46,703 bases of DNA from Gemmatimonadaceae bacterium (GCA_024710705.1 JANJUF010000082.1:1-46703), one strand, 5' to 3'. Shown: positions 22,315-31,098, numbered from the stretch's first letter. Numbers and translations: made by a program. Notes: generated by a model from the letters alone, not told the origin.

Positions 22315-25077
22315 ATGCGCCGTGTCCTGCTTGTACTCGTTGCTGCACTGATCCTTCCCTCCGCCGCCCGCGCGCAGGCCGTGGCGACGGGCCGCGTGGT
22401 GGGCCGCGTCATCGACGCCGCCTCCGGTAGCGGCATCACCGACGCCGGCATCCAGGTCGTCGGCACCTCGCTCGGGACCATGTCGGGCGTCGAGGGCCGC
22501 TTCACGCTCAACGCCGTCCCCGCCGGCACGGTGACGCTGACCGTGCGCCGCATCGGCTACGCCCCCAAAACGATCACCGGCATCTTCCTCGAAGCGGGCA
22601 AGACGGTCGAGCAGACCATCTCCCTCGGCGCGGCGAGCCTCGAGCTCTCGGCCCAGGTGGTCACGGCCGAAGCCGAGCGCGGTACCGTGAACGAGGCGCT
22701 GGACCAGCAGAAGAACTCGGTGAACGTGGTGAACAGCATCACCGCCGAGCAGATGTCCAAGAGTCCGGACGGTGACGCCGCCGCCGCGGTGCAGCGCGTC
22801 TCCGGCGTGAACGTGCAGGACGGCAAGTACGTGTTCGTGCGCGGCCTCGGCGATCGGTACACGACGACCTCGCTGAATGGCGCGCGGATCCCGAGCCCCG
22901 AGCCCGAGCGTAAGGTGGTGCCGCTCGACCTCTTCCCGACCGGGCTCCTCCAGACGATCACCACGGTGAAGACCTTCACGCCCGATCAGCCGGGCGACTT
23001 CTCCGGCGCCTCGGTGGACATCCAGACCAAGGAGTTCCCGGCGCAGCGCACCTGGGCGATGAGCAGCAGCATGGGTGGGTCCGATGCCGTCGTCGGGCGG
23101 AACCTGGTGATGCCAGGCCGTGTGGGCGGTGACCTCTTCGCGAACGGCGCGTCGAACCGAGCCCTGCCGGCCTTCATCCAGCAGTTCGGCAACTTCTCCA
23201 CCTCGTTGCCGGGCCAGGCCGACTACAACCGCATGGTCGCGGATTTCCGGAACTCGTGGTCCCCGCGGGCGCAGGAAGGGGGGCTCAACGGCTCCACCTC
23301 CCTCAGCGTCGGCGGCAACGACCCGGTGTTCGGCCAGCGCATCGGCTACTTGGTGAGCGGCACCTACTCCTACGGGCAGGAGGCACGCCTCAACAACGTG
23401 CGCGCCCTCGCATTGGCGCAGTCCGGTGCGGAGCCGTCGGAGATCGACCGCTATGAAGGCCAGATGGGACGCAGCAGCGTGCTCTGGGGCGGGCTCGCGA
23501 ACTTCAGCACGATCCTCGGCGAGCGCACGCGCGTGTCGCTGAACAACACCTACAACCGCACGATGGACTCGGAGGCCCGCCGCGAGGAAGGGTTCTCGGA
23601 GAACCTCGCGCTGCCGTTCATCGTCACGCGGCAGAAATACATCGAGCGCAGCGTGCGCTCGTCGCAGTTCCTGGTGCAGAGCGACCTGACGGCGAACCAG
23701 AAGCTGGAGGCGGCCGTCACGGCCTCTGGCGTCACGCGTGTGGAACCCGATCGCTCCGAGTTCGTGCAAGCGATCTTCGACGATCCGAACTCCGGCCAGC
23801 CGATGGCGCCGCAGTGGTTCTCATCGTCCAACGAGGGCGCGGTCCGGACCTTCAGCGACCTCACCGAGAACGCCTATGAGGCGCGCGCACACTATCGCAT
23901 CCAGTTCGGCGAGCCGGGGAGCCTGCTCGCCCTCAAGGTCGGCGGCCTCGGCCGCTTCGCCGAGCGCGACGCGACGAGCACGGCCTACAGCATCGCGGCG
24001 TCGGGCCTCACCGATGCCGAGCGGCAACTGGCCCCTGAGCAGATCTTCAGCCAGTACACCGACGCCAGCGACAACGTGTGGCGCGTGACGCCAATCGGCG
24101 TGGGCGGATCGTACACGGCGTCGGATTACCTCGGCGCCGGCTTCCTGATGGTGGAGAAGGAGTTCGGCCCGAAGTGGCAACTCATCACCGGCGCCCGGGC
24201 GGAGTACTCGGATGTGCTCGTGCGCGCCGAGCCGACGGTGGGCGCCACGACCGCCACCAACCCGACGTTCCTCGACGTGTTGCCGGCCATCGCGCTCACC
24301 TATCGCCCGGGACCGCGCACGAACCTGCGGGCTTCGGCCTCGCAGACGGTGTCGCGTCCCGAGTACCGGGAGCTCGCGCCGATCCAGTACCGCGAGGTCA
24401 TCGGGTTCGACAACGTGATCGGCAACCCGAACCTGAAGCGCGCGCTGATCCAGAACTACGACCTGCGCTGGGAGTACTATCCGGGTGCCGGCGAAGTGAT
24501 CAGCGTCGGCGTCTTCGCCAAGCGCTTCACCAACCCGATCGAGCGCGTGTACATCGGCTCCAGCGGCACCCGCATCATCACGTTCGTGAACGCGCTGGGC
24601 GCCGACAACGTCGGGTTGGAGCTCGAGGGGCGGAAGCATCTCGACTTCCTGACGCCGGCGCTGGCCAACTTCTCGGTGAGCACCAACGCCACGATCATGC
24701 GCAGCGAGATCCGCATCGATCCGACCGCAGGCTCGGTGACGAGCGCCTCCCGCGCGATGGTGGGCCAGGCCCCATACATGTTCAACACCGGGCTCACTTG
24801 GGCGTCGCCGCTCGGCACGACCAGCGCGTCGATCCTCTACAACGTGGTGGGCGCCCGCATCACCGACGCCGGTGAGCTCCCCATCCCTGACGTGAAGGAG
24901 CAGGAGCGTCACGTGGTGGACTTCTCCCTGCGACTCCCGGTTGGCGAGCGGCTCAGCGCCCGCCTCGATGCGCGCAACCTGCTGGACGCGCCGTACCGCA
25001 TCCTGCAGGGCCCGATCACGCGTGAGGAGTACCGCGTGGGCCGGACGTACTCGTTGGGCTTCAGCTGGCGCCCGTAG
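22315..25077 (+). CDS. TonB-dependent outer membrane receptor with carboxypeptidase-like N-domain
   Basis: This is a 920-residue outer-membrane active transporter. After the signal peptide (MRRVLLVLVAALILPSAARAQ) there is a carboxypeptidase-regulatory-like domain (GRVIDAASGSGITDAGIQVV to RRIGYAPKTI). The plug domain (NVVNSITAEQMSKSPDGDAA, RVSGVNVQDGKYVFVRGLGD, then SLNGARIPSPEPERKVVPLD) is followed by a 22-strand-type barrel ending in Phe-Ser-Trp-Arg-Pro. The RGLGDRY...PSPEPExxVVPLDLFP plug signature marks a receptor subgroup I associate with Proteobacteria and Bacteroidetes genomes, often next to a beta-helix surface protein as here. Pho-box repeats upstream suggest induction by phosphate starvation; the substrate (phosphate, phosphoester or metal-phosphate) is inferred, not shown. 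Confidence 0.9.
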   Translation: MRRVLLVLVAALILPSAARAQAVATGRVVGRVIDAASGSGITDAGIQVVGTSLGTMSGVEGRFTLNAVPAGTVTLTVRRIGYAPKTITGIFLEAGKTVEQTISLGAASLELSAQVVTAEAERGTVNEALDQQKNSVNVVNSITAEQMSKSPDGDAAAAVQRVSGVNVQDGKYVFVRGLGDRYTTTSLNGARIPSPEPERKVVPLDLFPTGLLQTITTVKTFTPDQPGDFSGASVDIQTKEFPAQRTWAMSSSMGGSDAVVGRNLVMPGRVGGDLFANGASNRALPAFIQQFGNFSTSLPGQADYNRMVADFRNSWSPRAQEGGLNGSTSLSVGGNDPVFGQRIGYLVSGTYSYGQEARLNNVRALALAQSGAEPSEIDRYEGQMGRSSVLWGGLANFSTILGERTRVSLNNTYNRTMDSEARREEGFSENLALPFIVTRQKYIERSVRSSQFLVQSDLTANQKLEAAVTASGVTRVEPDRSEFVQAIFDDPNSGQPMAPQWFSSSNEGAVRTFSDLTENAYEARAHYRIQFGEPGSLLALKVGGLGRFAERDATSTAYSIAASGLTDAERQLAPEQIFSQYTDASDNVWRVTPIGVGGSYTASDYLGAGFLMVEKEFGPKWQLITGARAEYSDVLVRAEPTVGATTATNPTFLDVLPAIALTYRPGPRTNLRASASQTVSRPEYRELAPIQYREVIGFDNVIGNPNLKRALIQNYDLRWEYYPGAGEVISVGVFAKRFTNPIERVYIGSSGTRIITFVNALGADNVGLELEGRKHLDFLTPALANFSVSTNATIMRSEIRIDPTAGSVTSASRAMVGQAPYMFNTGLTWASPLGTTSASILYNVVGARITDAGELPIPDVKEQERHVVDFSLRLPVGERLSARLDARNLLDAPYRILQGPITREEYRVGRTYSLGFSWRP

Positions 25078-25100
25078 CACCACCAGACGGCGCGTCGGCG

Positions 25101-25118
25101 CCGTGACCGGGCTGTGAC
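25101..25118 (+). promoter_or_regulatory. Candidate Pho box before the beta-helix lipoprotein gene
   Basis: CCGTGAC-CGGG-CTGTGAC has the 7-4-7 layout and orientation of the other Pho boxes, but with G at the fifth base of each unit and no clear -10 box at the right distance. It may be a weaker site or chance. Confidence 0.35.
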
Positions 25119-25122
25119 CGAA

Positions 25123-25150
25123 GCGCCACCGGGCAGAGACACGGTGGCGC
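25123..25150 (+). terminator. Stem-loop after the TonB receptor gene
   Basis: GCGCCACCG and CGGTGGCGC form a perfect 9-base stem with a 10-base loop, 45 bases after the receptor stop. There is no T-run. It could be a terminator, a processing point or a regulatory dyad just behind the candidate Pho box. Confidence 0.5.
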
Positions 25151-25214
25151 GTCTGTTGGGTGTGTCGCGCACGGCGTCGCGGTCTGCAGTCCCACACCTC
25201 CACTCTGGATTCCC

Positions 25215-26624
25215 ATGCTCCGACTCCCGACGCTGCGCGCCCTTGGCGCCGTGCTCCTCGCCAGCGCCTCGCTGGCGGCCTGCAACGAGACTGACGGCAT
25301 CACCGGCGGCACGACCGGCGCCGCCGTGATCTCGACCAACATCACCGCCAACCGCACGCTCTATGCGGACACGGTGTACACGCTGCAGGGCTTCATCCAG
25401 GTGACGAACGGCGCCGAGCTGACGATCCAACCCGGCACCGTCATCCAGGGCGACTTCGCGACGCTCGGCTCCTCGCTCTTCATCACCCGTGGTGCGCGCA
25501 TCAATGCCAACGGCACCGCCGCCGACCCCATCGTCTTCACCTCGTCGCGCCCGGTGGGCCAGCGCCAGGCGGGGGACTGGGGAGGCTTGATCATCATCGG
25601 GAACGCCACCAGCAACCGCACCGGCAGCGTGGTGCTGGAGGGCACCGGCACGGGGCCGAGCAATCCGCAGCAGGTCTACAGCGGCGGCACCGACGACCTC
25701 GACAACAGCGGCACGCTGCGCTACGTCCGCGTGGAGTTCGCGGGCTACGCGACGGCCGCCGACGCCGAGCTCAACAGCTTCACCTTCGCCGCCGTCGGCA
25801 GCGGGACCACGCTCGAGTACCTGCAGTCGCTCTACGGTCTCGACGATTCCTTCGAGTGGTTCGGCGGGACGGTGGACGGCAAGTACCTCGTCTCGTACGA
25901 GTCGGGCGACGACCACTTCGACATGTCGGAAGGCTACCGTGGGCGCCTGCAGTACCTGATTGCCTACCAGTCGCGCCTCGTGGTGCCGCGCCCCGGTGCC
26001 GGCTCCACCTCGGGTGACCCACAGGGCATCGAGAACGACGGTTGCGCCGGCGCCGGCTGCACCGACGGCCAGAACTCCACGCCGCTCACCACGCCGGTGG
26101 TCGCCAACTTCACGCTGGTGGGCTCGGGCCTGGGCACCGACATCGATCCGACCTCGGGTGGCAACGGCATGGTCCTGCGCCGCGGCACGGGCGGTTACTA
26201 CGTGAACGGCCTCGTGGCCCGTTGGCCGAAGGGCGCCGTGGCGCTGCGCGACGCAGCGACGCAGACGCGGATTGACGACGGCGTGTTCGACATGCGCAAC
26301 GTCCTCGTGGTGGAGGCCCCGGCGATCTTCAACGTCTCCGGTGGCTTCGTCCTCGCGGACTCGGTGGAGCGCAGCATCGTGCGCGACGCAGCCGCCACCA
26401 CGGCGTCGCAGTTCACGACGTTCTCGATGCCGGCGACCAGTGCGGCATCATTCGACTGGACGCCGCCGGCCGGCGCGCTGGCGGCCAGTGGCGGACTCCA
26501 GACCTTCGCCGGCAACCTGAGCACGGCGGCCGGGGTCTTCGTCCAGGGCACGTCGTACCGCGGAGCCGCCTCGCCGGGTGGCGCCAAGTGGTGGACCGGC
26601 TGGACCGTGTACGCCACGAACTGA
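25215..26624 (+). CDS. Secreted beta-helix lipoprotein, probable receptor partner
   Basis: This 469-residue lipoprotein has a signal ending LAAC (Cys23). The rest is a right-handed beta-helix-like chain of short strands and Gly/Thr/Asn-rich turns: LTIQPGTVIQGD, DWGGLIIIGNAT, DDLDNSGTLRYVRVEFAGYA, SLYGLDDSFEWFGGTVDGKY and GDDHFDMSEGYRG. The acidic turn clusters could bind calcium or other metal. CAGAGC is a possible disulfide loop. I recognise this pattern (DWGGI, YxGG(S/T)DDxDNSG, FEWFGGTV, GDDxFD) as a family found beside TonB receptors in other Gram-negative phyla, but know no proven function. Its position 137 bases after the Pho-regulated receptor suggests they act as a pair at the cell surface. 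Confidence 0.8.
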   Translation: MLRLPTLRALGAVLLASASLAACNETDGITGGTTGAAVISTNITANRTLYADTVYTLQGFIQVTNGAELTIQPGTVIQGDFATLGSSLFITRGARINANGTAADPIVFTSSRPVGQRQAGDWGGLIIIGNATSNRTGSVVLEGTGTGPSNPQQVYSGGTDDLDNSGTLRYVRVEFAGYATAADAELNSFTFAAVGSGTTLEYLQSLYGLDDSFEWFGGTVDGKYLVSYESGDDHFDMSEGYRGRLQYLIAYQSRLVVPRPGAGSTSGDPQGIENDGCAGAGCTDGQNSTPLTTPVVANFTLVGSGLGTDIDPTSGGNGMVLRRGTGGYYVNGLVARWPKGAVALRDAATQTRIDDGVFDMRNVLVVEAPAIFNVSGGFVLADSVERSIVRDAAATTASQFTTFSMPATSAASFDWTPPAGALAASGGLQTFAGNLSTAAGVFVQGTSYRGAASPGGAKWWTGWTVYATN

Positions 26625-26629
26625 CGCCC

Positions 26630-26678
26630 TAGATTGCGAGAGCGGCCGGTGCCCGATCCGGGCGCCGGCCGCTCTCGC
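26630..26678 (+). promoter_or_regulatory. TAGATT box with a 20-base-pair stem-loop
   Basis: TAGATT (26630-26635) is directly followed by GCGAGAGCGGCCGG (26636-26649), which pairs perfectly with CCGGCCGCTCTCGC (26665-26678). A T-G pair and a further GCCCG/CGGGC stem close on a 3-base loop. It may end the beta-helix transcript, or form a stable 5' leader hairpin for the lipoprotein gene, whose ATG lies 17 bases further. Confidence 0.6.
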
Positions 26679-26695
26679 ATCCTCCAGCCTTCGCC

Positions 26696-27307
26696 ATGCG
26701 ACTTACGTCCCTGTTCGCGTTCGCCCTCGCCGCCGGTGCTCTCGCCGCCTGCGAGCGCACTGCCACCCCCGACGCCGCACCGGCCGCCACGCCGCGCGCG
26801 GGCGTCGTGGACAGCGCGCTTCCCATTGACACCCTCCTCCATCGCTTCCGCGCCACGCTCGCCGACACGCCGACGACGCTGGTCGGCGGCGCGTCGTCCC
26901 CCGAAGCGCTCACGCGGACCCTGCTCCGCGCCCTCGAGACGCAGGACACCGCGACGGTGCAGCGGCTGGTGCTCTCCGCCAGCGAGTTTGCTTGGCTCCA
27001 CTATCCGCACACACGCTTCACCCGGCCGCCCTACGAAATGGGCCCCGAACTGCTCTGGCTCCAGCTCGGCATGGCCAGCGAGAAGGGGGCGGTGCGGCTC
27101 ATCCGACGCTACGGCGGCGTGCCGCTCCGCTTCGAGGCTCTGGCCTGCCCCGACAGCGCGACCATCGAGGGACCGAACCGGATCTGGACCGGTTGCCGGG
27201 TCCGATTCGCCGCCTCGGACTCGACGGCGCGTGAACTCGGGCTCTTCGGCTCATTGCTCCAGCGCGACGGGCGGTACAAGTTCGTCTCGTACGCAAACGA
27301 ACTCTGA
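26696..27307 (+). CDS. Lipoprotein of unknown function
   Basis: This 203-residue protein has a lipoprotein signal ending LAAC (Cys19) and a Pro/Ala linker (TPDAAPAATPRAG). The mixed alpha/beta domain contains TLLRALETQDTATVQRLVLS, SEFAWLHYPHTRFTRPPYEM and, near the end, ACPDSATIEGPNRIWTGCRV with two Cys that may form a disulfide. I do not recognise the family. The EFAWLxYP region and single-domain size suggest a small periplasmic binding or accessory protein. It lies 10 bases upstream of the PstS gene on the same strand and is probably in its operon. Confidence 0.75.
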   Translation: MRLTSLFAFALAAGALAACERTATPDAAPAATPRAGVVDSALPIDTLLHRFRATLADTPTTLVGGASSPEALTRTLLRALETQDTATVQRLVLSASEFAWLHYPHTRFTRPPYEMGPELLWLQLGMASEKGAVRLIRRYGGVPLRFEALACPDSATIEGPNRIWTGCRVRFAASDSTARELGLFGSLLQRDGRYKFVSYANEL

Positions 27308-27317
27308 CCCCTCTGGC

Positions 27318-28418
27318 ATGACCGGCTCCCGCTCGGGCGCGTGGTTGCGGACGATCGCACTCGTATGGCTCGGCGTCCTCGCGGGATTCGCGATCGGCAT
27401 CGAGTGGATTCGCTCACGCCCGCAGCCGCCGGCGCCATCCGGGGGCATTGACCTCGTCGGCGCTGGCGCCACGTTGCCGTATCCGCTGTACCGGCGCTGG
27501 TTCGCCGCATACGGCGCAAGCTCGGGCGTACGGATCAACTACTTCTCCGTCGGCAGCACCGAAGGGATCCGGTTGATGCTCGACGGCACCGCGGACTTCG
27601 GCGCGGCCGACCGTCCGCTCAGCGCCGACGAGCGCGCGCGCGCGCGCTGCGGGCCGTTCGAGATGCCCACGGTGGCAGGCGCGGTGGCGGTCGCCTACCG
27701 GCTTCCCGACCTCGGCGCGCCACTGCGGCTCGACGCCGACGTCCTGGCGTCCATCATCCTCGGCCGCATCACGCGATGGGACGACGCCGCCATCCGCGCG
27801 CTCAATCCGGACGTCACCCTGCCGCCGATGGCGATCCACCTCGTCCAGCGCGCACGCACCACCGGAACGAGCGCGCTGTTCGCGCAGTACCTCGCGACGA
27901 GCGCACAATGGCGGCGGGCGTCCGGTTCGGCCGATGCCCTCACCGCAGCCGGGGCGCGGGTGGAGGGGAATGAAGGCGTCACCGCGGCCATCAGCGCGCG
28001 CATCGGTGCCCTTGGCATCGTGGAGTACACCTACGCGCAGCAAGCCGGCCTCGACGTGGCGGCGCTGCGGAACGCCAGCGGCGCGTTCGTCATCCCCTCG
28101 GCGGCCGCGACGGCCGCCGCCGTCGCCGAACTGCTGACACCGGCCGCGGCCGATACGCTGCTCGGGGCCGTGGGTGCGCGTGCAGCCGACGCCTATCCCG
28201 CCGTCGCCATCACACGCATCATGGCCGACGCCGCGCTCGGCGACGCCCAGAAGAGCGCCCACTTCATCGCCTTCGCCCGCTGGGCACTGCGCGACGGCGC
28301 CCGCGTCGCGGCCGAGGTCGGATACGCGCCGCTGCCGGACGGCGTCACCGCGAGGCAATTGCGGCGGCTCGACGCCCTGCGCGCCGGCGTGTGCCCCAGC
28401 CCGCGGGGCCTGGAATGA
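27318..28418 (+). CDS. pstS: Membrane-anchored PstS-like phosphate-binding protein
   Basis: This 366-residue protein has an N-terminal membrane anchor (TIALVWLGVLAGFAIGIEWI) instead of a clear cleavable signal, a Pro-rich linker, then a PstS-type binding domain. Phosphate-site motifs are GAGATLPYPLYRRW (48-61), FSVGSTEGIR (Ser80), DFGAADRPLS (Asp98) and RARTTGTSALF (178-188). The last is the counterpart of RADGSGTSF in E. coli PstS, with Arg at the usual Asp137 position. GALGIVEYTYAQQAGL is also typical of the family. No pstC, pstA or pstB is near. The stop overlaps ppx in an ATGA. It may present phosphate to another system or take part in sensing; both are inference. Confidence 0.85.
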   Translation: MTGSRSGAWLRTIALVWLGVLAGFAIGIEWIRSRPQPPAPSGGIDLVGAGATLPYPLYRRWFAAYGASSGVRINYFSVGSTEGIRLMLDGTADFGAADRPLSADERARARCGPFEMPTVAGAVAVAYRLPDLGAPLRLDADVLASIILGRITRWDDAAIRALNPDVTLPPMAIHLVQRARTTGTSALFAQYLATSAQWRRASGSADALTAAGARVEGNEGVTAAISARIGALGIVEYTYAQQAGLDVAALRNASGAFVIPSAAATAAAVAELLTPAAADTLLGAVGARAADAYPAVAITRIMADAALGDAQKSAHFIAFARWALRDGARVAAEVGYAPLPDGVTARQLRRLDALRAGVCPSPRGLE

Positions 28419-30040
28419 CCGCCCCGAAGACGCAGGACGGGCCCTACCGCCCCGCGCGCGATGACAGGGACCAGCGCATTGCCGCGATCGACATCGGCTC
28501 CAACTCCATCCGCCAGATCGTTGCCGACGTCTCGGCCGATGGCACCATCCGTGTGGTGGACGAAATGAAGGCCGCCCCGCGGCTCGGCGCCGATATCTCG
28601 GCGTCGAACGCGCTCGACGAGACGCACATGACGGAGGCGGTCGAGGCACTCGCCCGGATGGCAACGCTCGCGCGCCAACTCGGCGCCAAGCGCATCGAAG
28701 CGGTGGCCACGAGCGCGGTGCGCGATGCGGTGAACGGCGCGGCCTTCCTGAGCCGTGTCCGCAAGGAGGCGGGGCTCCGCGTGCGCCTCCTGGATGGCGA
28801 GGAGGAGGCGCGCCTCGCGTTCCGCTCCGCCTTGGCGCACTTCGAACTCGGTGCCGGCCGCTCGGTCGTCATGGATATCGGCGGCGGTTCGCTCGAACTG
28901 GCCCTTGCCGCCGACGGGCTCGTGGATCGGCTGCTGTCGTTCCCGTTCGGCGCCATCCGGCTCACCGAACGCTTTCTCCGCGGCAAGCCCGGTCCCAAGG
29001 GCGTGAAGAAGCTGCGCAAGCACGTGCGCGCCGCCATCCGGAAGTCGCTCCCGGTGCGCGACTGGCGCGGTGCCGCGGTGATCGGCTCCGGCGGCACCTT
29101 CACCAACCTGGCCGGCATGTACTTGGCGCGGCAGGGCATCCGCGTGCGCAGCGTGCACGGCACGCGCATCCCACGCCACGAGGTGGAGCACATCCTCGAG
29201 CAGCTGAGCGCGATGACGCCGGAGGAGCGGCTGGAGGTGGAGGGGCTGAATCCCGGACGCGCCGACATCATCGTGGCGGGCCTCGCGGTGGCCGCCGAGG
29301 TGCTGGCTCGCGTGGAGCCGCGCGAACTGGCGGCCTCCGGTTACGGTATCCGCGAAGGCCTGCTGCTCGAAACGGCGCGCGTGCGTCCCGTGATCGCCGA
29401 TCCGGGGGAGGCCCGCGCGCGTTCGGTGCTGGGGTTCGCCGAGAAATGCCGCTACGAGGCACCGCACTCGCAGCAGGTGCAGCGGCTGGCCCTGCAGCTT
29501 TTCGACGCCATGGGCGCGCGGCTCGGCTGCGCACCCGAAGAGCGCCAGACCCTGAGCGATGCCGCCCTGCTGCACGACGTGGGCTACCACATCAACTACC
29601 AAGGACACCACAAGCACTCGTTCCACCTGATCCAGCACGCCGACCTGCTCGGCATCCCGCCGGACGAACAGATCGTGATCGCCCACGTGGCGCGCTACCA
29701 TCGCGGGAGCGAGCCGAAGCGCAAGCACGAGGCGTTCTGGTCGCTCGATCGCGACACGCGTGAGAAGGTGCGGCGCCTGAGCGCCCTGCTGCGCGTGGCC
29801 GACGGTTTCGACCGCGGGCACGTGAGCGTCGTGGACCGCCTCAAGGTGCGCTGGATGGAGCGCGCCATCCGCATCACGCCGGTGCCGCGGCGCGCCACGG
29901 CCCCGATGCGGCTCGAGCTCTGGGGCGCGAGCCGGAAAGCGGGACTGCTGGCGGAGGTTGCGGGCGTGCCGGTGGAAGTGGTGGGACCAGACGGGGCGGT
30001 CTACGCGCCCGACGACGCGGAGACCGACTCCGGGAAGTAG
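28415..30040 (+). CDS. ppx: Exopolyphosphatase / guanosine pentaphosphatase (Ppx/GppA)
   Basis: This enzyme removes terminal phosphates from polyphosphate, and in some members hydrolyses pppGpp. The 541-residue product has the two actin-like ATPase-fold halves (AAIDIGSNSIRQIVADV; LDGEEEARLAFRSAL with the catalytic Glu; VMDIGGGSLELAL; VIGSGGTFTNLAG) and a C-terminal HD-type domain (ALLHDVGYHINYQGHHKHS, then IAHVARYHRG). Full-length Ppx-HD architecture is intact. ATG 28415 overlaps the pstS stop, tying polyphosphate use to phosphate binding. Its 3' end overlaps the convergent ACR3 gene by 40 bases. The partner polyphosphate kinase is encoded at 32324-34516. Confidence 0.93.
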   Translation: MTAPKTQDGPYRPARDDRDQRIAAIDIGSNSIRQIVADVSADGTIRVVDEMKAAPRLGADISASNALDETHMTEAVEALARMATLARQLGAKRIEAVATSAVRDAVNGAAFLSRVRKEAGLRVRLLDGEEEARLAFRSALAHFELGAGRSVVMDIGGGSLELALAADGLVDRLLSFPFGAIRLTERFLRGKPGPKGVKKLRKHVRAAIRKSLPVRDWRGAAVIGSGGTFTNLAGMYLARQGIRVRSVHGTRIPRHEVEHILEQLSAMTPEERLEVEGLNPGRADIIVAGLAVAAEVLARVEPRELAASGYGIREGLLLETARVRPVIADPGEARARSVLGFAEKCRYEAPHSQQVQRLALQLFDAMGARLGCAPEERQTLSDAALLHDVGYHINYQGHHKHSFHLIQHADLLGIPPDEQIVIAHVARYHRGSEPKRKHEAFWSLDRDTREKVRRLSALLRVADGFDRGHVSVVDRLKVRWMERAIRITPVPRRATAPMRLELWGASRKAGLLAEVAGVPVEVVGPDGAVYAPDDAETDSGK

Positions 30041-31071
30041 CGCCGCTGTGCCCACAGCGAGACGTACACCAGCGCCACGAGCACCGGCACTTCGATCAGC
30101 GGGCCGACGACGGCGGCCAGCGCCTCGCCGGAGGTGATCCCGAACGTGCCGATCGCCACCGCAATCGCGAGTTCGAAGTTGTTCCCCGCCGCCGTGAAGC
30201 TCAGCGAGGCCGTGGTCGGGTAGTCGAACCCCAACCGCTTGGCGCTCCAGAACGCGAGCCCGAACATCACCAGGAAGTACAGCGTGAGCGGCACGGCCAC
30301 CCGCGCCACGTCCCACGGCGTTTCGATGATGCGATTCCCCTGCATCGCGAACATCAACACGATGGTGTACAGCAGGCCGATGAGTGCCGTGGGACCGATG
30401 CGCGGCAGGAACGTGCCTTCATACCACGCCTCGCCGCGGCGCTTCACGAGGCTGCGCCGCGTGTACCACCCCGCGAAGAGTGGCACGCCCAGGAAGATTC
30501 CGACGCTCTTGGCGATGTCGCCCATCGAGATGTCGAGCGCGGCGGTCTCGGCGCCCATCCAGCCCGGGACGGTCACGAGGAAGAGATAGCCGAGCAGCGA
30601 GTAGGTGAGGATCTGGAAGACGGAGTTGAGCGCCACGAGGACGGCAGCGATCTCATTCGAGCCGCAGGCGAGCGTGTTCCAGATCAGCACCATGGCGATG
30701 CAGCGCGCGAGCCCGATGAGGATGAGCCCGTTGCGGTACTCCGGGAGGTCGGGGAGGAAGAGCCAGGCGAGGGCGAACATCACGAGCGGGCCGAGCACCC
30801 AATTGAAGAACAGCGAGGTGCCGAGGAGCTTGGTGTCGGCGGCGTGGCGCCCGATGGACTCGTAACGGACCTTGGCCAGCACCGGATACATCATCCACAG
30901 CAGGCCGATGGCGATGGGCACCGAGACGCCGGCGACCTGCACGGCGTCAAGCGCGGCGCCGAGTCCGGGCCAGGCGCGGCCAAGCCCGAGGCCGAGGGCC
31001 ATGGACGCGAAGATCCACAGGGGCAGGTAGCGATCGAGGGTGCTGAGACGCGTGAGGACGGGGGAGGCCAT
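30001..31071 (-). CDS. arsB: ACR3 family arsenite efflux transporter
   Basis: ACR3 is an inner-membrane arsenite/proton antiporter, distinct from ArsB of E. coli. The 356-residue protein has about ten hydrophobic segments and the family features PIAIGLLWMMYPVLAKVRYE, the essential Cys in GLARCIAMVLIWN, and SLSFTAAGNNFELAIAVAIG. The start is ATG 31071, with ATG 31080 as an alternative; neither has a clear ribosome site. It is divergent from ArsR with an AT-rich operator between. No arsenate reductase is present in the window. Placement beside phosphate genes makes sense because arsenate enters through phosphate uptake. Confidence 0.95.
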   Translation of the reverse strand: MASPVLTRLSTLDRYLPLWIFASMALGLGLGRAWPGLGAALDAVQVAGVSVPIAIGLLWMMYPVLAKVRYESIGRHAADTKLLGTSLFFNWVLGPLVMFALAWLFLPDLPEYRNGLILIGLARCIAMVLIWNTLACGSNEIAAVLVALNSVFQILTYSLLGYLFLVTVPGWMGAETAALDISMGDIAKSVGIFLGVPLFAGWYTRRSLVKRRGEAWYEGTFLPRIGPTALIGLLYTIVLMFAMQGNRIIETPWDVARVAVPLTLYFLVMFGLAFWSAKRLGFDYPTTASLSFTAAGNNFELAIAVAIGTFGITSGEALAAVVGPLIEVPVLVALVYVSLWAQRRYFPESVSASSGA

Positions 31072-31082
31072 TGGGGACATTG

Positions 31083-31098
31083 GACGGAAGACGGAAGG
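31083..31098. repeat. Heptamer repeat ACGGAAG x2
   Basis: GACGGAAGACGGAAGG abuts the start of the ACR3 gene, upstream in its direction of transcription. It is the third intergenic site with this tandem heptamer. Confidence 0.75.

Noticed and set aside
28193-30316. 707-residue open frame on the minus strand across pstS and ppx
   Set aside because: Antisense to conserved genes and also collides with the true ACR3 frame; no domain visible.
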